From assembly GCA_943704495.1 (NCBI GenBank), contig CALSCR010003540.1, forward strand, positions 1-20,090: 20,090 bases of DNA, given 5' to 3'. The DNA is from Pigoraptor chileana (lineage: Eukaryota; Opisthokonta; Filasterea). Shown one piece after another: positions 7,568 through 18,061 of the stretch. Position 1 is the stretch's first letter, and each line of letters begins with the position of its first letter. Below the pieces are notes generated by a model, which had not been told where the DNA came from, ran no database searches, and saw only the letters and a program-made list of their open reading frames with translations. A program made the translations under genes and the position numbers.

Positions 7568-9764
7568 TCAATAGAGCTCGACGACCATGCACGTGACGTT
7601 GTCGGTGGATCCATTCTCAAGACAGTGTTTGATGATCTGCTCACTGGCAAGCTGCGGATTTCCTTCGTTTCGCGTGAGAAAGTCGGATGCGTTTTGGTCT
7701 GTCAGAATGTCCCACACCTGCAACCGCCGTGAGCAATAATGTTGTTGTGCCGGTTGTCCCGAGCGTGTCAGTGTGTCCGTTAGTATTTGCAGACACACAG
7801 ACACACACAGACACAGAGATGTAGGATTCAAGTCAGTGTCATAGGCGCTGTGCCCATGGACTCCACAAAACACACAGGCACAGAGAGAGAGAGACACACA
7901 CACACACAAGAAATAGATAGAAACACACAAGTGCCACTCACTCCGTCGCAGGCAATAATCACGTGCTTGTCGCTTGGTTCCAGCTCAGACCGCGACGTGT
8001 AAGGTGTGCCAATGATGAAATCTTTCATTGCGACATCGCCGAGTGCGCGTGACACGGCGAGAATGCCTGAAGAATGCACATGCATGCATGCGTAAGTATG
8101 CGTGCGCGTGTTTGATGCGTGTTCAAGATTGACACAGCTTTCAGACAATCAAGGAACACACGCACAAACTACTCACTACATATATACACAGACACAATAT
8201 AAGTGCCCCGCATGCAGGTATGCGTACATACCGTTGACTCGGCTTCCAATTATAAAGCCGCCCTTGTCTTGTATCCGGCGAGTCTCAGCCTCATCTGACG
8301 TTCTATGGTCGTATGTGAGCCTGTGGGCGCATCCGTTTCGGCTGCACGCACGCACAAACACGAACAAACATAAGCACACACACACACAAACGTACAAACA
8401 CAAGCATACAGGCACACACAAGAGATCATAAGGAAATTGAGCACATTAGAAGTGGGCCATGAAAATCGCACAAGGATAGCTTCGTTTGAATCATAATATT
8501 GATTTGGGAGACTGATGTCAAAGGGCCCATGCCTGAGATGCATCATACCCTCTCCTGCCTGTCTCTATTCAGTGACTTTCGTACCAAAGCCAATCCAACA
8601 CGAATCAAATGTACCGACTGTCCCTGTTGCCGACAACGTCCATTACTCACTATAAGACAGCCCTGGCGTCTCCCGCATTGGCCGCGTATATCACACGCTG
8701 CAATACCGCAATTGAATGTGGACACATTAACACACAGACATGCCTTCAGACATACAAATCCCATCATACGCCACACACAACTGCGAATCATAATTCAAGG
8801 CAGTACATATACAGGTGTGCATGCACGCACGCACGCACCTTTGTGTTCCCTGCCTCATCCGTTTCGTTTCGCACAACAACGACGACGGATGCCGCACCAG
8901 AGTAGAGGATTTCAGCCTCTTTCAGCTTCACATCGGCCGTCTCAAATGTCTTTGTGAGTGCCTCGATCATGTCGATGGACGGGGCTTCCTTCAAGATGCC
9001 CTCGAAAATCTAAGAGCGAATGAGGCATTCAAGAACAGTCATAGCACACGTGCGTGTAAGCAAGCAACCACCAGGCAGCGGACAATGTGGAATAAACGCC
9101 ACTGAAACCGGCCCAGAATGGATACGTAACAGCTCATCAGAATCGAACATTGCATGACGCATACACGCAGCAACACAGCAAGTGATGCACAAGATACAAA
9201 GCGATTGTAGGAGGAATCATCCTCGCCCTCATTTCATGTCGTGCACACTTTCATCCTTACCACACCAACACAAAGACAACGGCCCAGGCGCACACCACCA
9301 ATGCCAAGGTTAACAGCCAGAAATGAAGAAGAAGCGCACCTCAGGGACTGCCTTTCCACAGAATTCTGCAGCCTGCTTGCCACCGTGCCCATCAAGCACA
9401 AAGAACAGACCCATGTCCTTGACACCGGCAAAGTCAATGTAGTACTTGTGAACGTCCTGCGGGGGGGGGGGAGGGGGGGGGAAGCGACAGAGAGCGACAA
9501 TTGCACGCCAGTCACCACTCATGTGACCGTTATAAGGTAAAGGGAGAAGGGCAAACGGCAGAAGATGCAGCAGTGCCTGCCTAAGTGCATGCACTGTGAG
9601 GCTTCATGAAAAAAGTTATGTAACCTCCGTTACGCCACATGCACGAGCGCTGCAAAGATACCAGAAGTCGCGAAACAATGTCAATTCAAGGTGCGCACCT
9701 CCATTGTGCGCCGGTAGCGTGAGTTGCGATCTTGCGCAACACCAACGTGGAACTTCGCAGCCAT
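7568..9764 (-). CDS. PTC1: PTC1-type protein phosphatase 2C (PPM family)
   Basis: Seven exons, in order 9764-9699, 9456-9340, 9009-8839, 8697-8651, 8341-8232, 8066-7942 and 7717-7568 (TGA), give 261 residues. The joined protein is a complete compact PP2C domain: VGVAQDRNSRYRRTMED (7-23), VLDGHGG with metal-binding D44, SGAASVVVVV (98-107), YAANAGDARAVLYRNG, RLTYDHRTSDEAETRRI, GSRVNGILAVSRALGD (D181), IIACDGVWDIL (D211) and STDNVT (D251). The RLTYDH, SRVNG and C-terminal DNVTCMVVELY segments are closest, from memory, to yeast PTC1 (281 aa), which dephosphorylates MAP kinases of stress pathways. PPM enzymes are Mn/Mg-dependent Ser/Thr phosphatases. One exon is only 47 bp. No targeting signal or extra domain is seen, so a cytosolic or nuclear enzyme is likely. 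The start at 9764 fits the family N-terminus. The substrate here is unknown. Confidence 0.96.
7818..7868 (+). repeat. Short dispersed repeat, copy D (full form)
   Basis: It begins GATGTAGGATTCAAGTCAGT and ends GTGCCCATGGACTCCA plus CAA. It lies in the last PTC1 intron (7718-7941), antisense to the gene, and is embedded in CACAGACACACAG-type sequence. Its closest relative is copy C at 6151-6198. Confidence 0.8.
9461..9481. repeat. Poly-G/poly-C tract at a PTC1 3' splice site
   Basis: The plus strand has eleven G, one A and nine G. On the sense (minus) strand this is a nearly pure C tract ending CGCAG directly before PTC1 exon 2 (start 9456), so it serves as the pyrimidine tract. The G strand could form a quadruplex. 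Confidence 0.8.
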
Positions 9765-10305
9765 TTTAACTGTTAGGATTGTCCCCGACTGACAGAAACG
9801 GCCGTCGTTGTATGCAATACTCCAAACTAAAACTTGTCCAGCAGTTGTGATTAATACACTGCCACAGGCGTGATCCACGGCGGGGTCAGGAAGTACAAAT
9901 GCCTCTCTCAAAACAGCGTCCTGTTGAAGAAGCACACAGCTTTCCCACAAACAGTTAAAACCGGCACCAGCATCACACAAGCACAAAAGTGCATTCACTT
10001 TCATTGGGTGTCAAGGCCGGAACAGTTCACTGTCACAGCAGAGATCAGTCACAGCCATTTGCCGTTGCCGTACTCAATAATGTGGGAGATCGACCGAAAA
10101 GAGTGAATTTTACGTCGCCATCCTCAATTCAAGCACCCGCGTATGGAAAATCGACATCACGTGACCCACCAGCCATCATCTGAGTAACTCGGACGACAGA
10201 TCCTGAAGACCTGATCTGCATTTCATAAAAGTTTCAGATTTAAAGGAACTTCTTGAACAGTATTGATGCATTTTCGCCTTTCAAGACAGTGCATGTATTT
10301 TCAAT
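9765..10305. promoter_or_regulatory. Shared upstream region of divergent PTC1 and MED6
   Basis: The 541 bp separate the start codons of PTC1 (minus) and MED6 (plus), so both promoters should lie here. An exact TCACGTGA palindrome is at 10157-10164, 142 bp before the MED6 ATG and 393 bp before that of PTC1. No obvious TATA box or microsatellite was seen. A plus-strand open frame from 9870 is judged chance. Confidence 0.55.
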
Positions 10306-12973
10306 ATGGCGCAGGACTCTCTCTTTTTGTCATTTGTCGATCCCATCTGGCTGCAGGTCGGTTGCTGTTTCTGTGGCTAATTGTGGCGTAATGCGTTCTG
10401 CCGTTCCAAGTGGATGTGCGCCATTTTTCGCTGTGAAGTACGTGCAAGTTTTGTTGTGTGCAAGTTCATGAGTCTATGTGTGGTTTTAATTTAAAAATGG
10501 AATTCGTTGTTTTAATGAGATTTGTTTTGCTCCACTGAAACGCAGATGTATGGACTGAGCTCCAAAAATGTGTTGGACTACTTTGCGAATTCTCAGTTTT
10601 ATGACAAGACATGCAACAACGAGCAAATCCGGATGCAGGGCATGGAGAGAGACAACCACGACCAACTAAAGTGGGTATCGACGGATATACAGACCACGTT
10701 CTATGTTTAGTTTCAATCACTTTTGTAACTACCTGCATCATAAAAGAAGATAGGAAGACTTGGCATCTCGATACGTTTTTGTGCGGCCTAACTGACACGC
10801 TTTTCACATTCACAATGCGCTATTGCTGATAAATGCAGGAAGATGGCCGGTCTGGAGTATGTTGTAATTCACAGCGTAGATCCCGTTCTCTACTGCATTC
10901 GCAAACAGAAGCGCACATCACAGATTAAAGGTATTGTAAGGAGCACGTGCTGGTGTGCGGCGTGACGCTGACAAGCTCGAAGGGTGCTTACATTTGTGGC
11001 ATGTCTTCATTGTTCGAAACAATTGTTGACTATTCATCCACTCCCGCTCGCCAGTGCTTCACTTGGCGATCTATTACGTTCTGGACGGCACCGTGTATCA
11101 GGCGCCAGATCTCTACTCTGTTCTTAATAATCGATTGGTAAGTTGCCAGTGTATGCTGTTGCGGTTCAACTCGTTGATGCCACTGCTTGAACACGCATCC
11201 TTCTGTGCGGTTTTTATGTGTGCACGTATGTGTGTGCGTGTGCGTGCGTGAGTGTGCGTGTGTATGTGTGTGCGTGTGTGCGTGTGCGTGTGGTGTGTTG
11301 TGTTTCGGTGTTGTTCTACATCGGGAGCACATATTGTATCCAATCTTTCACTACTTTGATGACCGAAAAATGCCACTTCAACTCAATAAGAACTGTGGAT
11401 CATGGCCAATCCATCATGGTCATATTGTATACATATTATGTGTTTACTTTTTTTTTTGTTAGAGTCGATTGACTGGTACACACCACGTAAACGCACGCAC
11501 ACATTTCAAAACAAAACGCGCCAACTATCCTGCCGCATTTCTCCTCTTGCCACACACGCAATAATAGCTGACATGCATGCACCACATGCAAGAATCGATG
11601 GACATTATGAGGTCACGTGCACGGTTTCATCCGTCTAAGGGATACTATTGGTCGACTGGGAAGGAGGCTGCCGCATCCGGGGCGGACGGAGGGTCGGCGG
11701 AGGACGTCCCTGGCTCCGAAGGTTCTCATACTGTTAACTTGTCCACATAATAATGAGATTCTTCTACACACGTGCGCACACATACTCACATGCACATATA
11801 CACACACATAACAGAGAGAGAACGTTCACTATGAAGTTCATATTGTTGGATGAAGTTATTCCAATTCAAGTGATCTAATTTTTATTTGTCACACTGATTG
11901 CGGATCGGATACCCTCTCCTCCTCTCCACACACCCACACCCACCCCCACCCCTACCCCCACATCCACGCCCACACGAAACCATTCACATACACTTGCAGA
12001 GCCACCGTCTTTCCAGGTAACAAGTGCCGCACTCGAGCCGAAACACGTCGATACTCTCCTTAATGAACTTTACCGCAGATTTCCACCACAACTACAGCCA
12101 CCGCAGCCACCCCCACCGCAACAACAGCCACAACAACAGCAACAACTAGCGTCTCTTACGACACACTCCCCGGCAACAGGTCCGCTGGGTGGAGATTTGC
12201 GTTCGTCGTCCACAGCGTCGTTAGCTCCGTCTGCACCTCAGTCGGCCTCACAATCGGCAGCCCCGTCGACCGCGACGTCTCCCGCACGCCAAGTCCCCGG
12301 AGTTGCCGCTCAGATGAAAAAGCCCGTGAGGGCACTCTCGGTGCAGAGTGCAATAGGAACAGCAAAGACGGTATGTGTGTGTGTGTGTATGTGTGTTTCT
12401 TCCTGGCCTTTTGTACGCTGGCAATTGAACTTTCGTTTACGACTGGGTAAATAACTATCTGTCTGTGCGTGCGTATGTCTGTATGTATTGTGTATGCAGA
12501 GTGTTCCCTCTCCACTTGGACGACCAACCGCACCGTCGCCGGCGCGTGGTGAGTGCATCCCAACTGTATCACATGACCCATGATAGATTAACAGAGGAAT
12601 ACTGAATTCACAACAGGGCTTTGTCACTATTGACTTCACTAATGTTATTGCCATTGCTGTGTGGGTGCAAGTGTGTGTGTGCCTGTGCGCTCTCTCCTTC
12701 TCGCATGGAGCCTGCACCCAATGTCTCAAACACTGACTCAACTCCCTATATGCTTTGCGGGTGAATCACTCAGCCATATTTTGGTGTCTCAAACTACAAA
12801 AAAAAGCACAAAAAAATTAACAGACACTTGCAAGTTGTGCACTACCCACTCGCTCTAATCCAACCCAAATTTTCAAAATTCCTGTGCATTTAGGCGCTGT
12901 GGCATCGCCCAACAACAGAAAGCGACCCTTGGAAGATGAATCGTCCTCAACAACTGCAAAGCGAAGAAAGTGA
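10306..12973 (+). CDS. MED6: Mediator complex subunit 6 (MED6)
   Basis: Eight exons, 10306-10356, 10546-10670, 10839-10930, 11055-11137, 11568-11721, 12000-12370, 12500-12548 and 12894-12973 (TGA), give 334 residues. The Med6 domain fills residues 1 to about 150: SFVDPIWLQ, NVLDYFANSQFYDKTCNNEQ (human [20 protein letters not shown]), MAGLEYVVIHSVDPVLYCIR, DGTVYQAPDLYSVLNNRL and RSRARFHPSKGYYWS. MED6 is a head-module subunit of Mediator, the co-activator bridging transcription factors and RNA polymerase II. After the domain come an acidic Gly/Ser segment, a conserved helix HVDTLLNELYRRFPPQ, a long Pro/Gln then Ser/Ala/Pro-rich linker (exon 6) and a basic end, TTAKRRK, likely a nuclear signal. 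The end of exon 5 is uncertain: GAAG|GTTCTC (chosen) or ACT|GTTAAC with acceptor GAG|CCA. Both keep frame and differ by three residues. The exon 1 donor, GTCGGT, is also weak. Confidence 0.94.
11216..11304. repeat. GT-rich microsatellite in MED6 intron 4
   Basis: An imperfect (GT)n/(GTGC) tract lies about 80 bp after the donor of the 430-bp intron 11138-11567. The 3' half of the same intron is CA-rich (about 11476-11560), so the two arms are partly complementary. Confidence 0.85.
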
Positions 12974-13433
12974 AGGCGTGTTTATATATGTGTGCGTAGT
13001 TGTGACTGTGGGTCAGATCAATCGGTGATGCGAATACATTTGTATGAGCACAGATAATGTGGGTTATTATGTGCATTCACTTATTGCGCATTCACTGCAC
13101 GTGAGCTTTTGGAGGCGACTGTTTTTTAAACGACGAAAGTGGGCGTGGGCCTTGATATGATTTTGTATTTACGATTTTTAAAACTTGCGGTGCAACGAAC
13201 GCGCGGGAGACGAGATGGAACCCAGAGAGAAGACTATTCTGGCCTAGTTAAACGAAAAGCCGCATACGCACGCACGCAAAAGGCACACACGCACTACACA
13301 CACATACCCACACGCAAGACACATTGCGGTCACACGACACACACACACACACATACACCGAAAGCGTGGGATGAGCAAAAAAAAAAACAGTCAACGTTAA
13401 GCAAAGCTCATTGCTAAGCGCAATCCCTCAGGT
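12974..13433. other. Convergent intergenic region between MED6 and DRC7
   Basis: The 460 bp contain the 3' ends of both genes. A CA-rich microsatellite spans about 13258-13354 and an A10 run precedes CAGTCAACG near 13388. I see no clear polyadenylation hexamer, exon or RNA gene. Confidence 0.65.
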
Positions 13434-16400
13434 TTACAAGAGGTGGGCAAGTCGCTGGTCGCCCCTGAGGCGCCCGTCGAGTTTGATGTATTTTTGCGGC
13501 GCGCTCTCCTTGTGCGTTGCGAGGCGCTGCTCCAGGATGTGCACGCGGAACATTGCGTCGTTGCAGAATGCGACATACTCCTCCTCCTCATCCTTGTCGA
13601 TTGTGTTTTGGTTCTGTGCATACCACGCTTGGCGCCTCTGCAACTCTGCCGTCTCCTCCTCAAACCGCGATTGAATGAGATTTGCCTTGTCGATGAGCCG
13701 CTGCTTAAGATCCTTGAGACACTCCTCACGCACGCGCTGTGCGTCTTCGGTCGTGAGCTTGTTGGGCCGATCGAGCCGCGCGAGAAAGGGGGCAAGGTAG
13801 TCAAGATCGGCTGCGGTCGAGTCTTCCTCAGTCTTCTTTGTTTCGATTTCGGCGCGATGCGACCGGATCGATTTGTTGCGCGCAGTGTCGTAGAATGAGA
13901 CGGTGAGTTGCACTGACGCCTCCTCCTTCTTGCGGAGGGCGAGAATATCGCGCACCTGAATAGTGGGAGAAGAAAAGAGAGAGAGAGAGAGAGAGAGCGC
14001 GCGTGCGAGAGAGAGAGAGGATGGGGAATTTGAATATTTACAAATCGGACATTGCTTCTGACAAACAACTTTGAGGACGAAGATAGCCACGCCGCATAAA
14101 AGTTAAGCTAAATACAAAGATATGGACGCCCTCCCCTACATGCACCACCACATGGCCATGACGCTCCCCCACACACCATAAGCACACCAACCTGTTTCTC
14201 GCTCTCGCGAATGAGCGACATGCATGCCGTTTCCGCATGCAAAAGGTCCTGCAGTTCTTCCCACAGCTGGATGCGCTTTGGTGGCTTGGATGGCTTCAGG
14301 GCGTGAAATTGCGTGATGTCTTCCAGCCCCGTCGCCTTCTCCCCCTGCGGCTTGACATAGTCACGTGTGGACGCAATGATCCTGTCCGCCTCGAGGTGGA
14401 ATGTGAGACGAATGTTGTCTTCGCCGACAAAAAACGTGCGTTTGTGCACTTGGTCTCCGGCCGGTGCCTCGCTGCGCAGTGCAAACTTCTCCGTCATTTT
14501 GCGGACGGGACGGTCTTCGTTGACGGGATTCGCGGGTCCTGCTCGATGCTTCGCCGGCCCTGCCCCGGATATCAGCGTCGGAAGATCAAACGTCGCACTG
14601 CGATACGTGAGATTGTCATCCGTGTTCACAAAGGTCTCCGTCAACTTTCGTCCCGTGTCGTGGCGGGTAACGAGACCATCGAGACGCGCGTTCGAATAAA
14701 AGTGCATTGTCATGCTCCCGTCGCCCTTGCCGTGCTCGTAGTAAATGTGCTGCCGCAAACAGTGCACGCGACCGGGTGCAAACGTCTCTGTTATAAGTCC
14801 CTTTGGTACGATGCGCGACCGCTCAATTAGCCGGTCTTTGCGATTGGCGTATGTTTCGCGAATTTCTCCGACTTCGTTGTTCGAATCTTCCTTGTATATT
14901 GTGAGGCGCGCGACGAGTCCGTCCTCCCGCACATACTCTGCAAACTTTTCCAGTTTGGCGCCCTTGTAGAGGAGTGTCTTTTTGCCTCCGGGGCAGCGCG
15001 ATTGGTACTCGTTTGCATTGACCTGAGTATGTAAAGTTTTTGTTTGTGTTTTGTCGAATCCGCGTGTGAGGAGTGAAAGAAGAAAGTTACGATATGGGCA
15101 AATCGAAACACACCCACCCACCCACACACACACACAATATACATACACTACATTTATATATATACATGAAGTCCCAACAACCGAGAAGAAAACAAAGTCA
15201 TACAAAGAACCAAAAGGGACAGGCAAAGACAATATAACATGTGACACCCACCAGAATCCGCGAGACCCAAGACGGCGGAAGATCGAGAATCGCATCGTTC
15301 TCGTCGTCTTCTGGCTCCGGCGAGAGCGGTGGTGACGTCGGGGCATCGTCATCCTCGGTTGCCTTGGGGACATTGGTGAGGGGCTTGGTGTTCTCGGGGA
15401 AAATGTACTCCCACCGCGATGTGTCGCCCAGTTCGTACGCCATGTTCTGCGCAACATACAGAAAATAGATCATTTATGAAATTGACGATAATGTTAGTAG
15501 ATGCTGGTGCGAGCGTTTGTGCTGATGTTCGGGTTGTGCGTGTGAGGCAACGATAGACGGAATTGGGATCAATGGTTGGAGAAGAGATACATATTGCACG
15601 GAGAACCTGAAAAAGTAGCGCATCAACACACCCATCCACCCATCCACCCATCCACAACAGCACACTAAAAAAAAAATATTAGCTTCCTTCCCATTCTAAA
15701 ACAATCCCTCTCCCACATTTGCTCAATGCAAAACACATTCCTATCTCACACTATGCAATGCAACACTGCCTTATAGAGACAAGACACAGCCGAGATCGAT
15801 AAGTAACAACTCACCCCGACGCCCTCACTGCAGTCCTGCATGTTGACCCAATAGTTGCTGCTCGTCCACACGCACTCGATGCCGAGGTACTGATTGTGAT
15901 TTGTGGGGTATATTTTGCCGGTGCTTGGCTCGATGAAGAATGCCTCGGGGACCTCGCGCTTCCCCGCAAGAACAAGAACCCACGAGTGTACACGCAGGCC
16001 GTGAAGCACATCCGCCTTGGGCTTGTTACGCTCCTTTTTTTTTGTTGTTGCGCGTTTTGGATGGCGCAAAAGAAATGTGGGATAAAGTGAATTTCAGCAA
16101 GTATGCATGAAATGTGGCCACTCTCTCGGGCACTGATATTTCACGGAAGAGAAGTGTGGCGTCCACGTGACAGACAGACAATCCAATGACATATTCGCCC
16201 GTGTGCAACTAACCGCTTTGGCAGCTTCCTCGTCTTCCTTGCGCTTCTTCTCGGCCGCTTCCGCCAAAAGCTTTTGCTTTGCGTCGTACTTTTGAATAAA
16301 GCGACTCTTCAGTTCGCGCGGCGGTTTCACCTGATTACAACAATGCAATGCGTGTGTTTTGTTGTCGTTGTGAGAACTCAAGTGAAGAAGGGGCATACTA

Positions 16401-17308
16401 CTATTGGAGGCCGTACTAATGTCTACGAGCCCGCATGTGCGCGCACACCAGACCATGCACACACAATACACAACATCACACGCTCATTACTCGCAATACG
16501 CAACACACAACACACAACACAAAACACAGCAACACACATTCGCACACACACACACACACAAACACACACGTGTACCACCCACACACCTGGTACGAGCAGT
16601 CGGCTTCCTTGACGTGCTCAACGGGGGGCGGGGCTGACGTCACCAGCAGTGGGCAAATGACGCGCGACTGATCCATGAGCGTAATTTCCCTCGCGGCGTA
16701 TCCGCACACACAGTACGCATCGTAGCCGGCGCCAAGAAGGAGAGAGCACAGAACAAGGCTAAAGTCAAAGCAGTTGCCAACGTGGCGCTCAAGAGTTGAT
16801 GTCGGAGATACGATTTTGTCGGGCTGCAAGAGATTATTTGTGTTTGTGGTTTGTGTTTGTGAGTGAGTGTGTGTGTGTTGCGTTTGACGAAAGTAGATTG
16901 CCGTTGCTTGCGAATGAGACTCGATTCTCCAATCAATACGCACACAATGTCGCAATTTGGTGTCATAAATTTGGGAAGGCATGCATGCGCACGCGTTCAT
17001 GCAGCTGTGTGTGTGTGTGTGTGTGTCTGTGCATGCACGCATGAGTGCGTGTGTACGCGCATGTTCGCACTTTAAACGAAACCGGGCATGCGTTTGGGGA
17101 AACAGGAGACAATTCACACAATGAACACACACCAGCTCAGTTGGATTTGCAAGCGGTTCGTACACCAAGTAATCCGCCACAAAACTTGCGCATCCGTCGT
17201 AGTCGTAGAGCTCCTTGTATGGAAGCAGCGTTGGCCTCAGAGTGGTGCACACAAATTTCTGCGAGAGTGGACAGAAACAATTGGGCATTTACATTCGTAC
17301 CATTCCAA

Positions 17309-17352
<44 letters not shown>

Positions 17353-18061
17353 ACAACAACACATCACATCACAACATAACAACAACAATAAAAGGGACAA
17401 CTGTTCACTCTAACGTGCATCGTCGTCCCGTCACCAGAATTCTTCCACATTCCAAAGAACGGACGGACAAACCCACCTCGATGCCATTCTCATTTGGCGG
17501 ACACAACAGAAGCGGCTTGCGATCAGGATATAGCTGCACAAATTGCCGCCGAAAATTCTCCACGAACGCCAGGGCCAGCTCCTCCTTGTACGAGTTTGAC
17601 TTGTAACTCTCGGGAATCAACTTTTGCGCCTCGCGCTTTCCACTCACAGGCCTTGATCGAGTAATGGCCGCATCAATCTGGTCGCGCAAGTCCTCCGCTT
17701 CCAAGAGGAGGGATTCACTCGATCCAAAGTTCTCGCCGCTGTCGTCCTTATCGCTTCCAGCGCCGCCGCTCGGCGCGAGTGATGCACGAGACATTGGCCT
17801 GCTACTCGCCGAAGCCCCCTCAGCGGGAGCCGCATCCGCCACGTTGTCCTCAAATGTAACAGTCGCGCCTGCGTTGCCATTAGACAACAAGTTCTCTTTG
17901 CTTGTGGCACGCTGAGACGCGTTGTCTGCGGCATGCAACGAATTGACAGATCCGTTCGTGACGCTCTTTGCAGGAGTCCTCAGGCCGACCGCCAACGAGG
18001 GCTCGTCATCTCCGAGTTCATTAAGGCCGTTTGAGCGGCTGCCTGAAATTTGGCTTGGCAT
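13434..18061 (-). CDS. DRC7: Dynein regulatory complex subunit 7 (DRC7/CCDC135)
   Basis: Eight exons, in order 18061-17477, 17258-17133, 16823-16587, 16330-16214, 16033-15815, 15446-15252, 15022-14192 and 13955-13434 (TAA), give 943 residues (human about 874). All seven introns are phase 0. The first about 120 residues are Ser/Ala-rich and acidic, probably disordered. Family blocks follow: LYPDRKPLLLCPPNENGIE, TTLRPTLLPYKELYDYDGCA, the transglutaminase-like core with GNCFDFSLVLCSLL (Cys255) and GAGYDAYCVCGYA, a Lys/Glu-rich helix, LHGLRVHSWVLVLAGKREVP (His371), WVNMQDC (Asp422), DLPPSWV, and the C-terminal coiled part DLDYLAPFLARLDRPNKLT, LKQRLIDKANLIQSRFEEE and FRVHILEQRL. DRC7 is part of the nexin-dynein regulatory complex of 9+2 axonemes and is needed for normal flagellar beating. 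The exon 5 acceptor is uncertain: AG after nine A, or AAG a few codons later. The gene looks intact. Confidence 0.96.
13973..14020. repeat. (GA)n microsatellite in DRC7 intron 7
   Basis: The plus strand is GAGAGA interrupted by GCGCGCGTGC. On the sense strand it is a CT tract ending near TTCTCCCACTATTCAG, and so acts as a long pyrimidine tract before the last exon. Confidence 0.9.
15629..15654. repeat. (CATCCACC)n tandem repeat in a DRC7 intron
   Basis: About three copies of an 8-bp CATCCACC unit lie in the intron 15447-15814. The sense strand reads GGTGGATG. No function is suggested. Confidence 0.8.
17306..17361. repeat. (CAACAG)n / CAA repeat in DRC7 intron 1
   Basis: About seven CAACAG units followed by CAA triplets lie in the first DRC7 intron (17259-17476). 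On the sense strand it is (CTGTTG)n, near the acceptor of exon 2. The plus-strand polyglutamine reading is not supported as a gene. Confidence 0.9.

Noticed and set aside
13443-13898. Plus-strand 151-codon frame
   Set aside because: Complement of the DRC7 last exon, which has clear homology on the minus strand.
14237-14830. Plus-strand 197-codon frame
   Set aside because: Complement of DRC7 exon 7; no recognisable domain.
16435-16637. His/Thr-rich plus-strand frames over CA repeats
   Set aside because: Products of CACACA microsatellite in a DRC7 intron; codon content is purely repeat-driven.
17045-17606. Plus-strand polyglutamine/polyasparagine frames
   Set aside because: They come from the CAACAG microsatellite in DRC7 intron 1 plus the complement of DRC7 exons.
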